Shown: positions 1 to 5,226 of the stretch, piece by piece | Position numbering within the stretch: position 1 is the first letter of the stretch | Layout: the number at the start of each line of letters is the position of its first letter | NCBI GenBank assembly: GCA_025936615.1 | Contig: JAICSZ010000143.1 | Location: 1 to 6,157, forward strand | From: Pedococcus sp. | GTDB taxonomy: Bacteria > Actinomycetota > Actinomycetes > Actinomycetales > Dermatophilaceae | Length of the DNA stretch: 6,157 nucleotides | Direction of reading: 5' to 3' | Notes under the pieces: model-generated | What the model saw: only the letters and a program-made list of their open reading frames with translations | Told to the model about the DNA's origin: nothing | Databases searched by the model: none | Position numbers and translations under genes: made by a program

Positions 1-241
1 CGATGATCGGGGTGTGCAGCGGGAAGGTGCGCTCCACGCCGACGCCGAAGGAGACCTTGCGGACGGTGAAGGTCTCGCCCACGCCACCGCCGTGGCGACG
101 GATCACGACGCCCTGGAAGACCTGGACACGGGAGCGGGTGCCCTCGACGACCTTGACGTGCACCTTGACGGTGTCACCGGCGCGGAAGTCCGGGACGTCA
201 TCGCGGAGGGAGGCCTTGTCGACCTCGTCGAAACGCTGCAT
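1..241 (-). CDS. rplS: 50S ribosomal protein L19, 3' end cut by window edge
   Basis: L19 is a large-subunit protein at the 30S/50S interface. The minus frame from ATG at 241 gives 80 residues that match the N-terminal two thirds of bacterial L19: the start [15 protein letters not shown], then [30 protein letters not shown] and [19 protein letters not shown]. The usual length is about 115 residues, so roughly 35 C-terminal residues lie off the left edge. The ATG at 241 is chosen because it aligns with the normal L19 N-terminus and has AGGAAAG about 10 bases upstream. It is the last visible gene of the translation cluster but is separated from trmD by about 3.1 kb of other genes, so it probably needs its own promoter or depends on read-through from the small-gene pair ending at 451. 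Confidence 0.96.
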   Translation of the reverse strand, partial: MQRFDEVDKASLRDDVPDFRAGDTVKVHVKVVEGTRSRVQVFQGVVIRRHGGGVGETFTVRKVSFGVGVERTFPLHTPII

Positions 242-306
242 GGCTGCTTCGCTTTCCTGGACGCCACAGGTCGCCCACGTCTTTGCATGTGGAGTTGGTG
301 AGAGCC

Positions 307-363
307 GTCCGGCGGGGCCACGCGTCGCCGCTCCCCCTGTGGCAGGGGCCGGGTCTGCCGGAC
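307..363 (-). promoter_or_regulatory. Structured leader segment upstream of rplS
   Basis: The 209 bp between the stop of the 53-residue gene and rplS hold nested inverted repeats. An outer perfect 7-bp arm pair (GTCCGGC at 307-313, GCCGGAC at 357-363) encloses a tight 6-bp hairpin (CCCCTG at 334-339, loop TGG, CAGGGG at 343-348). In the rplS mRNA this would fold about 66 nt before the start codon. Ribosomal protein genes often carry leader structures for autoregulation, but this does not match a leader I can name. It could also be a weak terminator from the upstream genes, since no U-tract follows. The arms are visible in the sequence; the role is inference. Confidence 0.35.
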
Positions 364-408
364 GCAAGGAGACAGTCTGCCAGAGCAGGCCGGTCAAACG
401 ATAATCGT

Positions 409-422
409 GGTATGCCGCGTGG
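409..422 (+). repeat. Left copy of a 14-bp inverted repeat
   Basis: GGTATGCCGCGTGG at 409-422 recurs exactly as its reverse complement at 1089-1102. The two copies face inward and enclose the small gene pair 451-989, giving a 694-bp segment. No obvious target-site duplication lies just outside the copies. Confidence 0.6.
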
Positions 423-450
423 CCGCCTCCGCAGCCGGCTCACCCACCGC

Positions 451-612
451 TCAGGAGGCCTCTGCGGCCGCGAGCTCTCCCGGCGTGGGCCGTCGTGCGT
501 GGGCGATCTTGACGATGACGGGGTCCACCTTGTCCTCGCCACCACTGAGCCTGATCAGGGCCCTGGCGGACTGGATCTGGTCGCGGCTGACCTTGACGAC
601 GCGCTTGCTCAT
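451..612 (-). CDS. 53-residue basic protein of unknown function
   Basis: I do not recognise this gene. The frame from ATG at 612 to TGA at 451-453 encodes 53 residues beginning MSKRVVKVSRDQIQSARALI. The N-terminal half is basic and looks helical; the middle reads LSGGEDKVDPVIVKIAHARRP and the tail is Ala/Glu rich (GELAAAEAS). There are no cysteines and no membrane segment. It is judged real because a near-perfect ribosome site (AAGGAGG) lies 7 bases before the ATG, and because the ATG overlaps the TGA of the upstream gene as ATGA, the hallmark of translational coupling. The two genes are therefore one transcription unit. The size and basic character would suit a small DNA-binding, antitoxin-like or phage-type protein, but nothing in the sequence decides between these. 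Confidence 0.72.
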   Translation of the reverse strand: MSKRVVKVSRDQIQSARALIRLSGGEDKVDPVIVKIAHARRPTPGELAAAEAS

Positions 613-989
613 CCGCGGCCTCCTTCCTCGCGCCCAGTATCTTCCACGAAGTCGAGCAGGTCCACGGTGACGCCGGGCGCGGTCCGCGTGACGTCCGCTC
701 CTTGATCGTCGAGCCGGGCCCCGGCCTGGTGGACGGCACGCGCGTGGAGGCGTTCCTCCTGGTCCGCGAGACGGCTCTCGGCGAGCAGGACGAGGACGAC
801 CCGCCCGAGCTCGCGACGCCTGAAGGTGTCGGCGGCGACGTCGTCGAGGGCTGCGCTGAAGCGACGGCCCCACTCCTCGCGCCGCGCCTGCTGCTCGCGC
901 TGGATCGTCGCCCGCTGGGCACCCAGGTACGCACCGGCGGCTCCGACGGCCGCGCCCAGGAACGCCAGCAGCGGGATCAGCCAGCCCAT
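609..989 (-). CDS. 126-residue protein with one N-terminal membrane segment, unknown function
   Basis: Starts at ATG 989 with GGAGG six bases upstream. Residues about 3-23 (WLIPLLAFLGAAVGAAGAYL) form one hydrophobic, glycine/alanine-rich membrane helix. This is followed by a strongly charged region (residues about 25-100) rich in Arg, Glu, Gln and Leu that is probably helical or coiled coil and cytoplasmic. The C-terminus is acidic then glycine rich (DFVEDTGREEGGRG). No signal-peptidase site is evident, so it is more likely an anchored protein than a secreted one. The stop TGA (609-611) overlaps the ATG of the 53-residue gene, so the two are translationally coupled. I cannot assign a family. 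Membrane-anchored helical proteins of this kind are common among uncharacterised accessory proteins of actinobacteria. Confidence 0.72.
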   Translation of the reverse strand: MGWLIPLLAFLGAAVGAAGAYLGAQRATIQREQQARREEWGRRFSAALDDVAADTFRRRELGRVVLVLLAESRLADQEERLHARAVHQAGARLDDQGADVTRTAPGVTVDLLDFVEDTGREEGGRG

Positions 990-1029
990 CCGACACCTCC
1001 ACTGCTCGACGCCCGCTCATTTGCGAGTG

Positions 1030-1060
1030 TGCCCCAGGCGGATGACATCCGCCCGGGGCA
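1030..1060. repeat. Near-perfect hairpin upstream of the membrane-protein gene
   Basis: TGCCCC at 1030-1035 pairs with GGGGCA at 1055-1060; after one A/C mismatch, GGCGGAT (1037-1043) pairs with ATCCGCC (1047-1053) around the loop GAC. The result is 13 pairs in a 14-position stem. It sits 41 bp upstream of the ATG at 989, in the likely 5' leader of the 126-residue gene. It could be an operator, an mRNA leader hairpin, or a second terminator behind the 1117-1162 hairpin. No T-tract follows on either strand. Confidence 0.5.
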
Positions 1061-1088
1061 CCAGCCGCTGACCTCGAGAGCGTGGCAA

Positions 1089-1102
1089 CCACGCGGCATA
1101 CC
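1089..1102 (-). repeat. Right copy of the 14-bp inverted repeat
   Basis: Reverse complement of the 409-422 sequence, exact over 14 bp. It lies between the 1117-1162 hairpin and the 1030-1060 hairpin. Its end (1089-1094) also forms a small local 6-bp hairpin with 1080-1085 around the loop CAA. Confidence 0.6.
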
Positions 1103-1116
1103 TGCGCTTCTTTGCG

Positions 1117-1162
1117 TCTTTGAGGGGTTTGACGCGTCAGGACGCGCCAAACCCCTCAAAGA
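1117..1162 (-). terminator. Long hairpin, likely terminator of the 73-residue gene
   Basis: A perfect 15-bp inverted repeat (TCTTTGAGGGGTTTG at 1117-1131, its complement at 1148-1162) continues, after one mismatch, with 5-6 further pairs (CGCGT at 1133-1137 with ACGCG at 1142-1146), leaving a loop of about four bases. It starts 31 nt after the TGA at 1194 of the minus-strand gene, the expected place for a terminator. No run of U follows on either strand, which is common for GC-rich actinobacterial terminators. It may act in both directions. An operator role is possible, but the length and position favour termination. Confidence 0.7.
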
Positions 1163-1193
1163 CTGCGGGCCGGGCGGGCGGGCCGCCGGTCGG

Positions 1194-1415
1194 TCAGGCG
1201 CAGGCCGGGTCGATCCGGTCCGCCCAGCGGCGCTCGGCCGACGCCGCGGCGCGCAGCGTGGCGGCCAACGACCGGCGCACCGGACGGACCGGACGGACCG
1301 CGCGAGCCGGACGCTCACGGAAGCCGTCGTCGACGACCGGTGCGCCCGGCAAGGCCGACTGCGCCAGGCTCGCCTCGGCGGTGCGGTTGATGGTGAGGGC
1401 GATGTAGTCGCTCAT
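1194..1415 (-). CDS. 73-residue Arg/Ala-rich protein of unknown function
   Basis: I do not recognise this family. From ATG 1415 the product begins MSDYIALTINRTAEASL and then becomes Arg/Ala/Pro rich, with RAVRPVRPVRRSLAATLRAAAS near residues 38-59. There is no membrane segment and no zinc-binding cysteine set; the only cysteine is the second-last residue. It is supported by a strong ribosome site (AAGGAG, six bases before ATG), by its position 52 bp after the stop of the LacI-family gene on the same strand, and by the long hairpin 31 nt after its own stop. It is probably co-transcribed with the regulator, although a separate promoter in the 52-bp gap cannot be excluded. The basic, low-complexity C-terminal half suggests nucleic-acid or membrane-surface contact, which is only inference. 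Confidence 0.72.
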   Translation of the reverse strand: MSDYIALTINRTAEASLAQSALPGAPVVDDGFRERPARAVRPVRPVRRSLAATLRAAASAERRWADRIDPACA

Positions 1416-1467
1416 GTCCTGCTCCTTTCGGGTGGGTTCGTGCAGGTCTGTGGGGCCCAGGTCGGGC

Positions 1468-2526
1468 TCAGTGGGCGGCCGGACCGGTGCTGGACCGGAC
1501 CACCAGCTCGGTGGGGAGCACCACGCGGCGCTCGGTGTACTCGGGGTCGAGGAGCATCCGGCCGAGCAGGCGCCCCTTCTCGGCGATGGGCTGGCGGACG
1601 GTGGTAAGGCCGACCGCGGTGGCCCTGGGCACGTCGTCGAAGCCGGTCAGGGAGATGTCCCTGCCCACGACCAGGCCGCGCTGGTGGATGGCCTCGCGGG
1701 CGCCCAGGGCGAGCACGTCGCTGATGCACGCGATGGCGGTCGGCCGGTCCCGCTGGTCCAGCACGTGGGCCGCGGCCGCCTCGCCCGCGGCGAGAGAGTT
1801 GTGGCCGGCGAAGTAGGCGCGGACGCGGGCGCCCGGGCCGAGCGCGGCCCGCAGCCCCTCCAGTCGCAGTCGCGAGTCGGCGAACAGCTCGAGCTCGTCC
1901 TCGGGGAGGAGCTCGCGGGGGCCGGTGGTCCGGATCCGCGTGTCGACGACGACCGCGACGTCGCGGTGGCCGAGCTTGCGCAGGTGGCGTCCGAGCGCCC
2001 TGGCCGCGCCGTCCTCGTCGATCAGGACGTACCCCTGCCGGTCGTCGTCGAGGTCGATGGTCGACACGATCGGGAGCCCACGGTCGACCGCGACCTGGCG
2101 GGCCGGGTGGTCGGCGTCGACGCAGTAGGCGACGACGCCGTCCACGACGGCCTGGCGCATCGTCTCGGTCGCCGCGGCGACCTCGTCGGGCTGGTCGGGG
2201 TCGTTCATCGGCAGCGGGATGAGCAGCAGGCCGGTGCGGAACTGCTCGGCCACCTCCGACAGCCCGGCGAGCATGCCCACGGAGTAGGGGTCGGAGAAGG
2301 CGTAGGACAGCTGCTCGGTGAACAGCAGGCCGATCGCGCCGGCGCGCTGGGACCGCAGGGTGCGCGCCGCCGGGTTGGGCCCGGCGTACCCCAGCGCCTT
2401 GGCCGTCTCGAGGATGCGCTGGCGCGCCTCGGCCGAGAGCTGGTCGGGCTTGTTGTAGGCGTTCGAGACCGTGGAGATGGAGACGCCGCACGCCTCGGCG
2501 ACGGTCTTGAGGGTCACCGTGCCCAT
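1468..2526 (-). CDS. LacI-family transcriptional regulator
   Basis: A 352-residue DNA-binding repressor of the LacI/GalR family, of normal length for the family. Residues about 5-50 are the helix-turn-helix (TLKTVAEACGVSISTVSNAYN, then LSAEARQRILETAKALGY), followed by the hinge helix NPAARTLRSQRAG at 51-63. The rest is a periplasmic-binding-protein-like effector domain: IGLLF near 65, the VVDGVVAY strand near 127, ACISDVLALGAREA near 266, and the typical LTGFDDVPRA near 293 with TTVRQPIAEKGRLLGRMLL near 308-326. ATG 2526 is chosen because AAGGAGGTG precedes it and the HTH begins at once; longer in-frame readings lie antisense to the permease gene. The effector cannot be read from sequence, and no sugar-use genes are nearby. 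It is divergent from the FetB-type permease and has a near-palindromic operator at its own transcription start, so autorepression is likely. Confidence 0.95.
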   Translation of the reverse strand: MGTVTLKTVAEACGVSISTVSNAYNKPDQLSAEARQRILETAKALGYAGPNPAARTLRSQRAGAIGLLFTEQLSYAFSDPYSVGMLAGLSEVAEQFRTGLLLIPLPMNDPDQPDEVAAATETMRQAVVDGVVAYCVDADHPARQVAVDRGLPIVSTIDLDDDRQGYVLIDEDGAARALGRHLRKLGHRDVAVVVDTRIRTTGPRELLPEDELELFADSRLRLEGLRAALGPGARVRAYFAGHNSLAAGEAAAAHVLDQRDRPTAIACISDVLALGAREAIHQRGLVVGRDISLTGFDDVPRATAVGLTTVRQPIAEKGRLLGRMLLDPEYTERRVVLPTELVVRSSTGPAAH

Positions 2527-2552
2527 CGTCCCCACCTCCTTCTGAATCGATC

Positions 2553-2570
2553 TTCTAGAACGTTCGAGAA
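2553..2570. promoter_or_regulatory. Candidate LacI-family operator
   Basis: TTCTAGAACGTTCGAGAA is an 18-bp inverted repeat with a central CG and eight of nine positions paired (only 2557/2566 differ). Even length with a central CG is characteristic of LacI-family operators. It lies 27 bp upstream of the regulator's ATG and covers the predicted start of its transcript, so binding would block its own promoter. Relative to the permease start it is centred about 73 bp upstream. Confidence 0.7.
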
Positions 2571-2572
2571 AA

Positions 2573-2601
2573 ACGATACAGAACGAGCCGTGGGCCGTCA
2601 A
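2573..2601 (-). promoter_or_regulatory. Sigma-70-type promoter of the LacI-family gene
   Basis: On the minus strand TTGACG (2601-2596) and TATCGT (2578-2573) are separated by exactly 17 bp, close to the housekeeping TTGACA/TANNNT consensus. Transcription would begin near 2566, inside the 2553-2570 operator. The -35 box runs into the space used by the divergent permease promoter. Confidence 0.7.
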
Positions 2602-2622
2602 GCGGCTTTGTCCCACGGCGGC

Positions 2623-2628
2623 TAGGTT
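2623..2628 (+). promoter_or_regulatory. Candidate -10 box of a leaderless permease transcript
   Basis: TAGGTT fits the actinobacterial -10 pattern TANNNT. It ends six bases before the GTG at 2635, so transcription would start at or next to the start codon, giving a leaderless mRNA. This agrees with the lack of a good ribosome site before the GTG. No convincing -35 is seen at 16-18 bp spacing. Confidence 0.42.
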
Positions 2629-2634
2629 GTCGCG

Positions 2635-3393
2635 GTGAGCATCAACCCCGGCTGGCCGGTCGGCATCGCGCTGGTGGTGCTGCTCGCACTGGCCCTGCTG
2701 GCCCACCGCGCCAACGGGTACGGGCTGGAGCGGCCCGTGCTGGTGGCCGCGGTGCGCGCCTGCCTCCAGCTCGGCGTCGCCGCCCTGCTCATCACCGCCG
2801 TCGTCGGCAGCCTTGCGCTGTCCGCGCTGCTCGTCGTGGTCATGTTCGCGATGGGGGTGCTCACCACGACCCGGCGCGTCGAGGCGCCGCGGGCGTGGCC
2901 GTACGCCGCGGTCGCGATGGCGTGCGGCGTGCTGCCCGTGGTCGTCGTCGTCCTGGCGACCGGCACCATCCCCGCCAAGGGGATCGCGATCATCCCGATC
3001 GTCGGGATCATCGTCGGCAACGCGATGACGGCCCACACCCTGGTGGGTCGCCGGGCGTTCGCCGCGCTGCGCGAGGAGCACAGCCAGTACGAGGCGTGCC
3101 TGTCGCTCGGGCTGCTGCCCTCACAGGCGATCTTCGAGATCATCCACCGCCGGGCGCCCGAGGCACTCCTGCCGGGGCTGGACCAGGTGAAGACCTCCGG
3201 CGTCGTGACCCTGCCGGGGGCGTTCATCGGCGTGATGCTCGGCGGCGGCTCCCCGGTGCAGGCCGCCACCGCCCAGGTGCTGGTGCTCTTCGGGATCATG
3301 GCCGCGCAGACCATCACCGTCGGGGTCGCCGAACGGCTCATGGCCGCCAGGCTGCTCGTTCCCCGCGACCTGGCCGGCGCCCTGGTGGACTAG
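2635..3393 (+). CDS. FetB/UPF0014-type ABC transporter permease
   Basis: A 252-residue integral membrane protein of the UPF0014 family, whose E. coli member FetB (YbbM, about 259 residues) works with the ATPase FetA and has been linked to iron export. Visible hydrophobic segments lie near residues 8-25, 43-58, 60-77, 92-109, 116-134, 190-205 and 211-232. The family's conserved cytoplasmic stretch reads [15 protein letters not shown] (146-160) and the signature [21 protein letters not shown] spans 187-207. The GTG at 2635 is the only start that keeps the full first helix; its ribosome site is poor, consistent with leaderless expression. No FetA-type ATPase gene is in the window, so the partner must be encoded elsewhere or is absent. 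It is divergent from the LacI-family gene and convergent with trmD-GNAT, sharing a CTAG at the stops. The family call is firm; the substrate is unknown. Confidence 0.88.
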   Translation: MSINPGWPVGIALVVLLALALLAHRANGYGLERPVLVAAVRACLQLGVAALLITAVVGSLALSALLVVVMFAMGVLTTTRRVEAPRAWPYAAVAMACGVLPVVVVVLATGTIPAKGIAIIPIVGIIVGNAMTAHTLVGRRAFAALREEHSQYEACLSLGLLPSQAIFEIIHRRAPEALLPGLDQVKTSGVVTLPGAFIGVMLGGGSPVQAATAQVLVLFGIMAAQTITVGVAERLMAARLLVPRDLAGALVD

Positions 3394-4610
3394 GCCGGGT
3401 GCCGGCTCGACCCGACGCGCTTGGTGAGGTCGACGGTGTCGGGGAACGACCCCGGACCCGGCAGGACGCGGTAGCCCGCCTTGCGGTAGGTGCGCAGGTT
3501 GCGTTCGCTGGTGGTCCCGGTGTTGAGCCAGTATGCCGCCGTGCCCGACGGCGCCTGCCCCTCGGCGAAGGCGAGCAGGGCGCGGCCAAGCCCGCGGCCC
3601 TGGAGGTCGGGAGCCACCATGAGCCGCCCGATCTGCCACGTGGTGGGGTGCTCGGGGTCGACCCGGCCGCGGACCGACGCCACGAGCCGGCCACCGGCGC
3701 GCACGACCCAGGTGCGCCACTGCGCGAAGCCGTCGACGAGGTCGTCGACGGTGTCGTGGCCCGGCCCGAACAGCCGGCCTGCCTGCGCGAACTCGCCCGC
3801 CCAGGCGGCCAGCCCGAGCGTCATGACCTCCGGCGCGTCTGCCGGGGTCGCGAGCGAGACGTCGTATGCCGCGAGGTCACCGTGCGCGGCACGGCTCGCG
3901 TGGAGCAGGTCGGGCCGTCGGGTGGCAGTGCGCTCGAGCCGCTGCTGGTGGCGCCAGGAGGCGATGGCCGCGTGGTCGCCGGACAGGAGCACGGGGGGCA
4001 CCTCGCGGGTGCGTCCGTCGGCAGCTGTCCACGAGGCAGGCTTGGTGTAGACGGGGTACTCCAGCAGGCCGTCCTCGTGCGACTCCTCCACGAGCGACTC
4101 GGCGTTGCCGATGACGCCGGGCAGCAGCCGCGCCACCGCCTCGACGACCGCGAGCACGGCAACCTCTCCCCCGTTGAGGACGTAGTCGCCGAGCGAGACC
4201 ACGTCCACGCGCAGCCCGAGGTCGTGCGCCGCGTGCTCGTACACCCGCTCGTCGATGCCCTCGTACCGTCCACATGCGAACGCCAGCCACGGCTCCTCCG
4301 CGAGCTCGCGCGCCATGGCCTGGGTGAACGGCACACCCCCCGGACCGGGGACGACGAGCCGCGGACGCGCGCCCTCCTCGCCCGAGGCGACCACGGCGTC
4401 GAGCGCCTCGGCCCAGGGCTGCGGCTTCATCACCATGCCGGCACCACCGCCGTAGGGGGTGTCGTCGACCGTGCGGTGCCGGTCGTGCGCGTGGTCGCGC
4501 AGGTCGTGGACGCGCAGGTCGAGCAGGCCGTCGCGGCGGGCTCTGCCGATGAGCGAGAGGTCGAGAGGGGCGAGGTACTCGGGAAAGATCGTGACGACGT
4601 CGATGAGCAT
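3390..4610 (-). CDS. trmD: TrmD tRNA (guanine37-N1)-methyltransferase fused to a GNAT acetyltransferase domain
   Basis: A 406-residue fusion in one uninterrupted frame. Residues 1 to about 235 are TrmD, the SAM-dependent trefoil-knot enzyme that makes m1G37 in tRNAs and prevents +1 frameshifting: [16 protein letters not shown] at the start, [15 protein letters not shown] (48-62), [12 protein letters not shown] (112-123), [11 protein letters not shown] (139-149), [13 protein letters not shown] (182-194) and [16 protein letters not shown] (205-220). Residues about 250-398 form a GNAT domain: [20 protein letters not shown] (327-346) carries the acetyl-CoA pyrophosphate loop QGRGLG, followed by [21 protein letters not shown] (362-382). 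Free-standing TrmD is about 230-275 residues. The position of the usual catalytic Asp (E. coli Asp169) aligns with Glu176. ATG 4610 matches the normal TrmD start; it lies 14 bp after rimM without a clear ribosome site, so coupling is likely. A GTG at 4628 overlapping the rimM stop is the alternative. The acetylation target is unknown. Confidence 0.93.
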   Translation of the reverse strand: MLIDVVTIFPEYLAPLDLSLIGRARRDGLLDLRVHDLRDHAHDRHRTVDDTPYGGGAGMVMKPQPWAEALDAVVASGEEGARPRLVVPGPGGVPFTQAMARELAEEPWLAFACGRYEGIDERVYEHAAHDLGLRVDVVSLGDYVLNGGEVAVLAVVEAVARLLPGVIGNAESLVEESHEDGLLEYPVYTKPASWTAADGRTREVPPVLLSGDHAAIASWRHQQRLERTATRRPDLLHASRAAHGDLAAYDVSLATPADAPEVMTLGLAAWAGEFAQAGRLFGPGHDTVDDLVDGFAQWRTWVVRAGGRLVASVRGRVDPEHPTTWQIGRLMVAPDLQGRGLGRALLAFAEGQAPSGTAAYWLNTGTTSERNLRTYRKAGYRVLPGPGSFPDTVDLTKRVGSSRHPA

Positions 4611-4624
4611 GGCGCGGCGTCCGG

Positions 4625-5167
4625 TCACTCGGCGGCGAGCTCGAGCAGCCCGGGCGGGGGGTCGAGCACCACGCGGCCGCCGGGGATGTCGACGACCGGC
4701 ACGATCGACTCCACGAACGGGACCAGCGCCTCGCCCCCGGCGGCCAGCCGGACGACCAACAGGTCCTGCGCGGCGCCGGTCTGCAGGGCGGTGACGGTAC
4801 CGACCTCCTGGCCGTCGACGGTGACGGCGGCGAGGCCGGCCAGCTCGTCCTCGTACCACCCCTCGTCGTCGTCCTCGGGAAGCCCCTCAGCAGCATCGAC
4901 GAACAGGCGCGTGCCGCGCAGCGACTCCGCACCAGTGCGGTCCGGAACTCCCTCGAAGGCCACCAGCCAGATGCCGCGGTGCACGCGGGTCGACCCGACC
5001 GTCAGCTGGCGCGGGACTCCTGACCCGGCGGCGGCCTGCGTGGCCAGCACGGCGCCGTCCGCGAAGCGTCGCTGCGGGTCGTCGGTGTGCAGCTGGATGG
5101 TCACCTCACCGAGGAGCCCGTGGGGCTTGCCGATCCGGGCGACGAGCAGCTGGGAGTCCTCGGGCAC
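4625..5167 (-). CDS. rimM: Ribosome maturation factor RimM
   Basis: A 180-residue protein of normal length that binds S19 and helps mature the 30S head around 16S rRNA helices 31 and 33. The N-terminal RimM barrel (about 6-90) starts [18 protein letters not shown]. The PRC-barrel half (about 103-177) carries WYEDELAGL, the AQDLLVV strand and the characteristic end [25 protein letters not shown]. The GTG start at 5167 is supported by GAGAGGA about seven bases upstream and by alignment with the family start. It lies 118 bp after the KH gene, a gap that contains a GC-rich hairpin, and 14 bp before the TrmD ATG. It is therefore part of the rpsP-KH-rimM-trmD operon. Confidence 0.96.
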   Translation of the reverse strand: MPEDSQLLVARIGKPHGLLGEVTIQLHTDDPQRRFADGAVLATQAAAGSGVPRQLTVGSTRVHRGIWLVAFEGVPDRTGAESLRGTRLFVDAAEGLPEDDDEGWYEDELAGLAAVTVDGQEVGTVTALQTGAAQDLLVVRLAAGGEALVPFVESIVPVVDIPGGRVVLDPPPGLLELAAE

Positions 5168-5226
5168 GTGCCGATCCTCTCAGGTGGGTCCACGGGCGCG
5201 CGCGAGCCGGCCCAGGGTCGGCATGC

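Noticed and set aside
369..397. Promoter for rplS using TTGACC (397-392)
   Set aside because: At 16-18 bp spacing the -10 position reads TGTCTC or similar, far from TANNNT; too weak to call.
429..467. Terminator after the 53-residue gene (CCGCAG 429-434 with CTGCGG 462-467)
   Set aside because: Only six pairs with a loop of about 27 bases, and it overlaps the end of the coding region; not convincing.
1414..2625. Plus-strand open frame of 403 codons opposite the LacI-family gene
   Set aside because: Antisense shadow of a well-conserved regulator; the composition is Gly/Asp/Arg/Val-biased and it has no ribosome site.
2527..3081. N-terminal extension of the LacI-family reading frame
   Set aside because: The extra 185 codons lie antisense to the permease and contain His/Asp/Arg-rich nonsense sequence. 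The HTH begins right after ATG 2526, which has a strong ribosome site.
3396..3414. Terminator after the permease stop (CGGGT/ACCCG)
   Set aside because: A five-pair stem with a nine-base loop and no T-tract inside trmD-GNAT coding sequence; within chance for such GC-rich DNA.
4608..4628. GTG at 4628 as the TrmD start, overlapping the rimM stop as GTGA
   Set aside because: Possible, but it adds MTGRRA before the conserved family start [10 protein letters not shown] and has no better ribosome site; kept only as an alternative.
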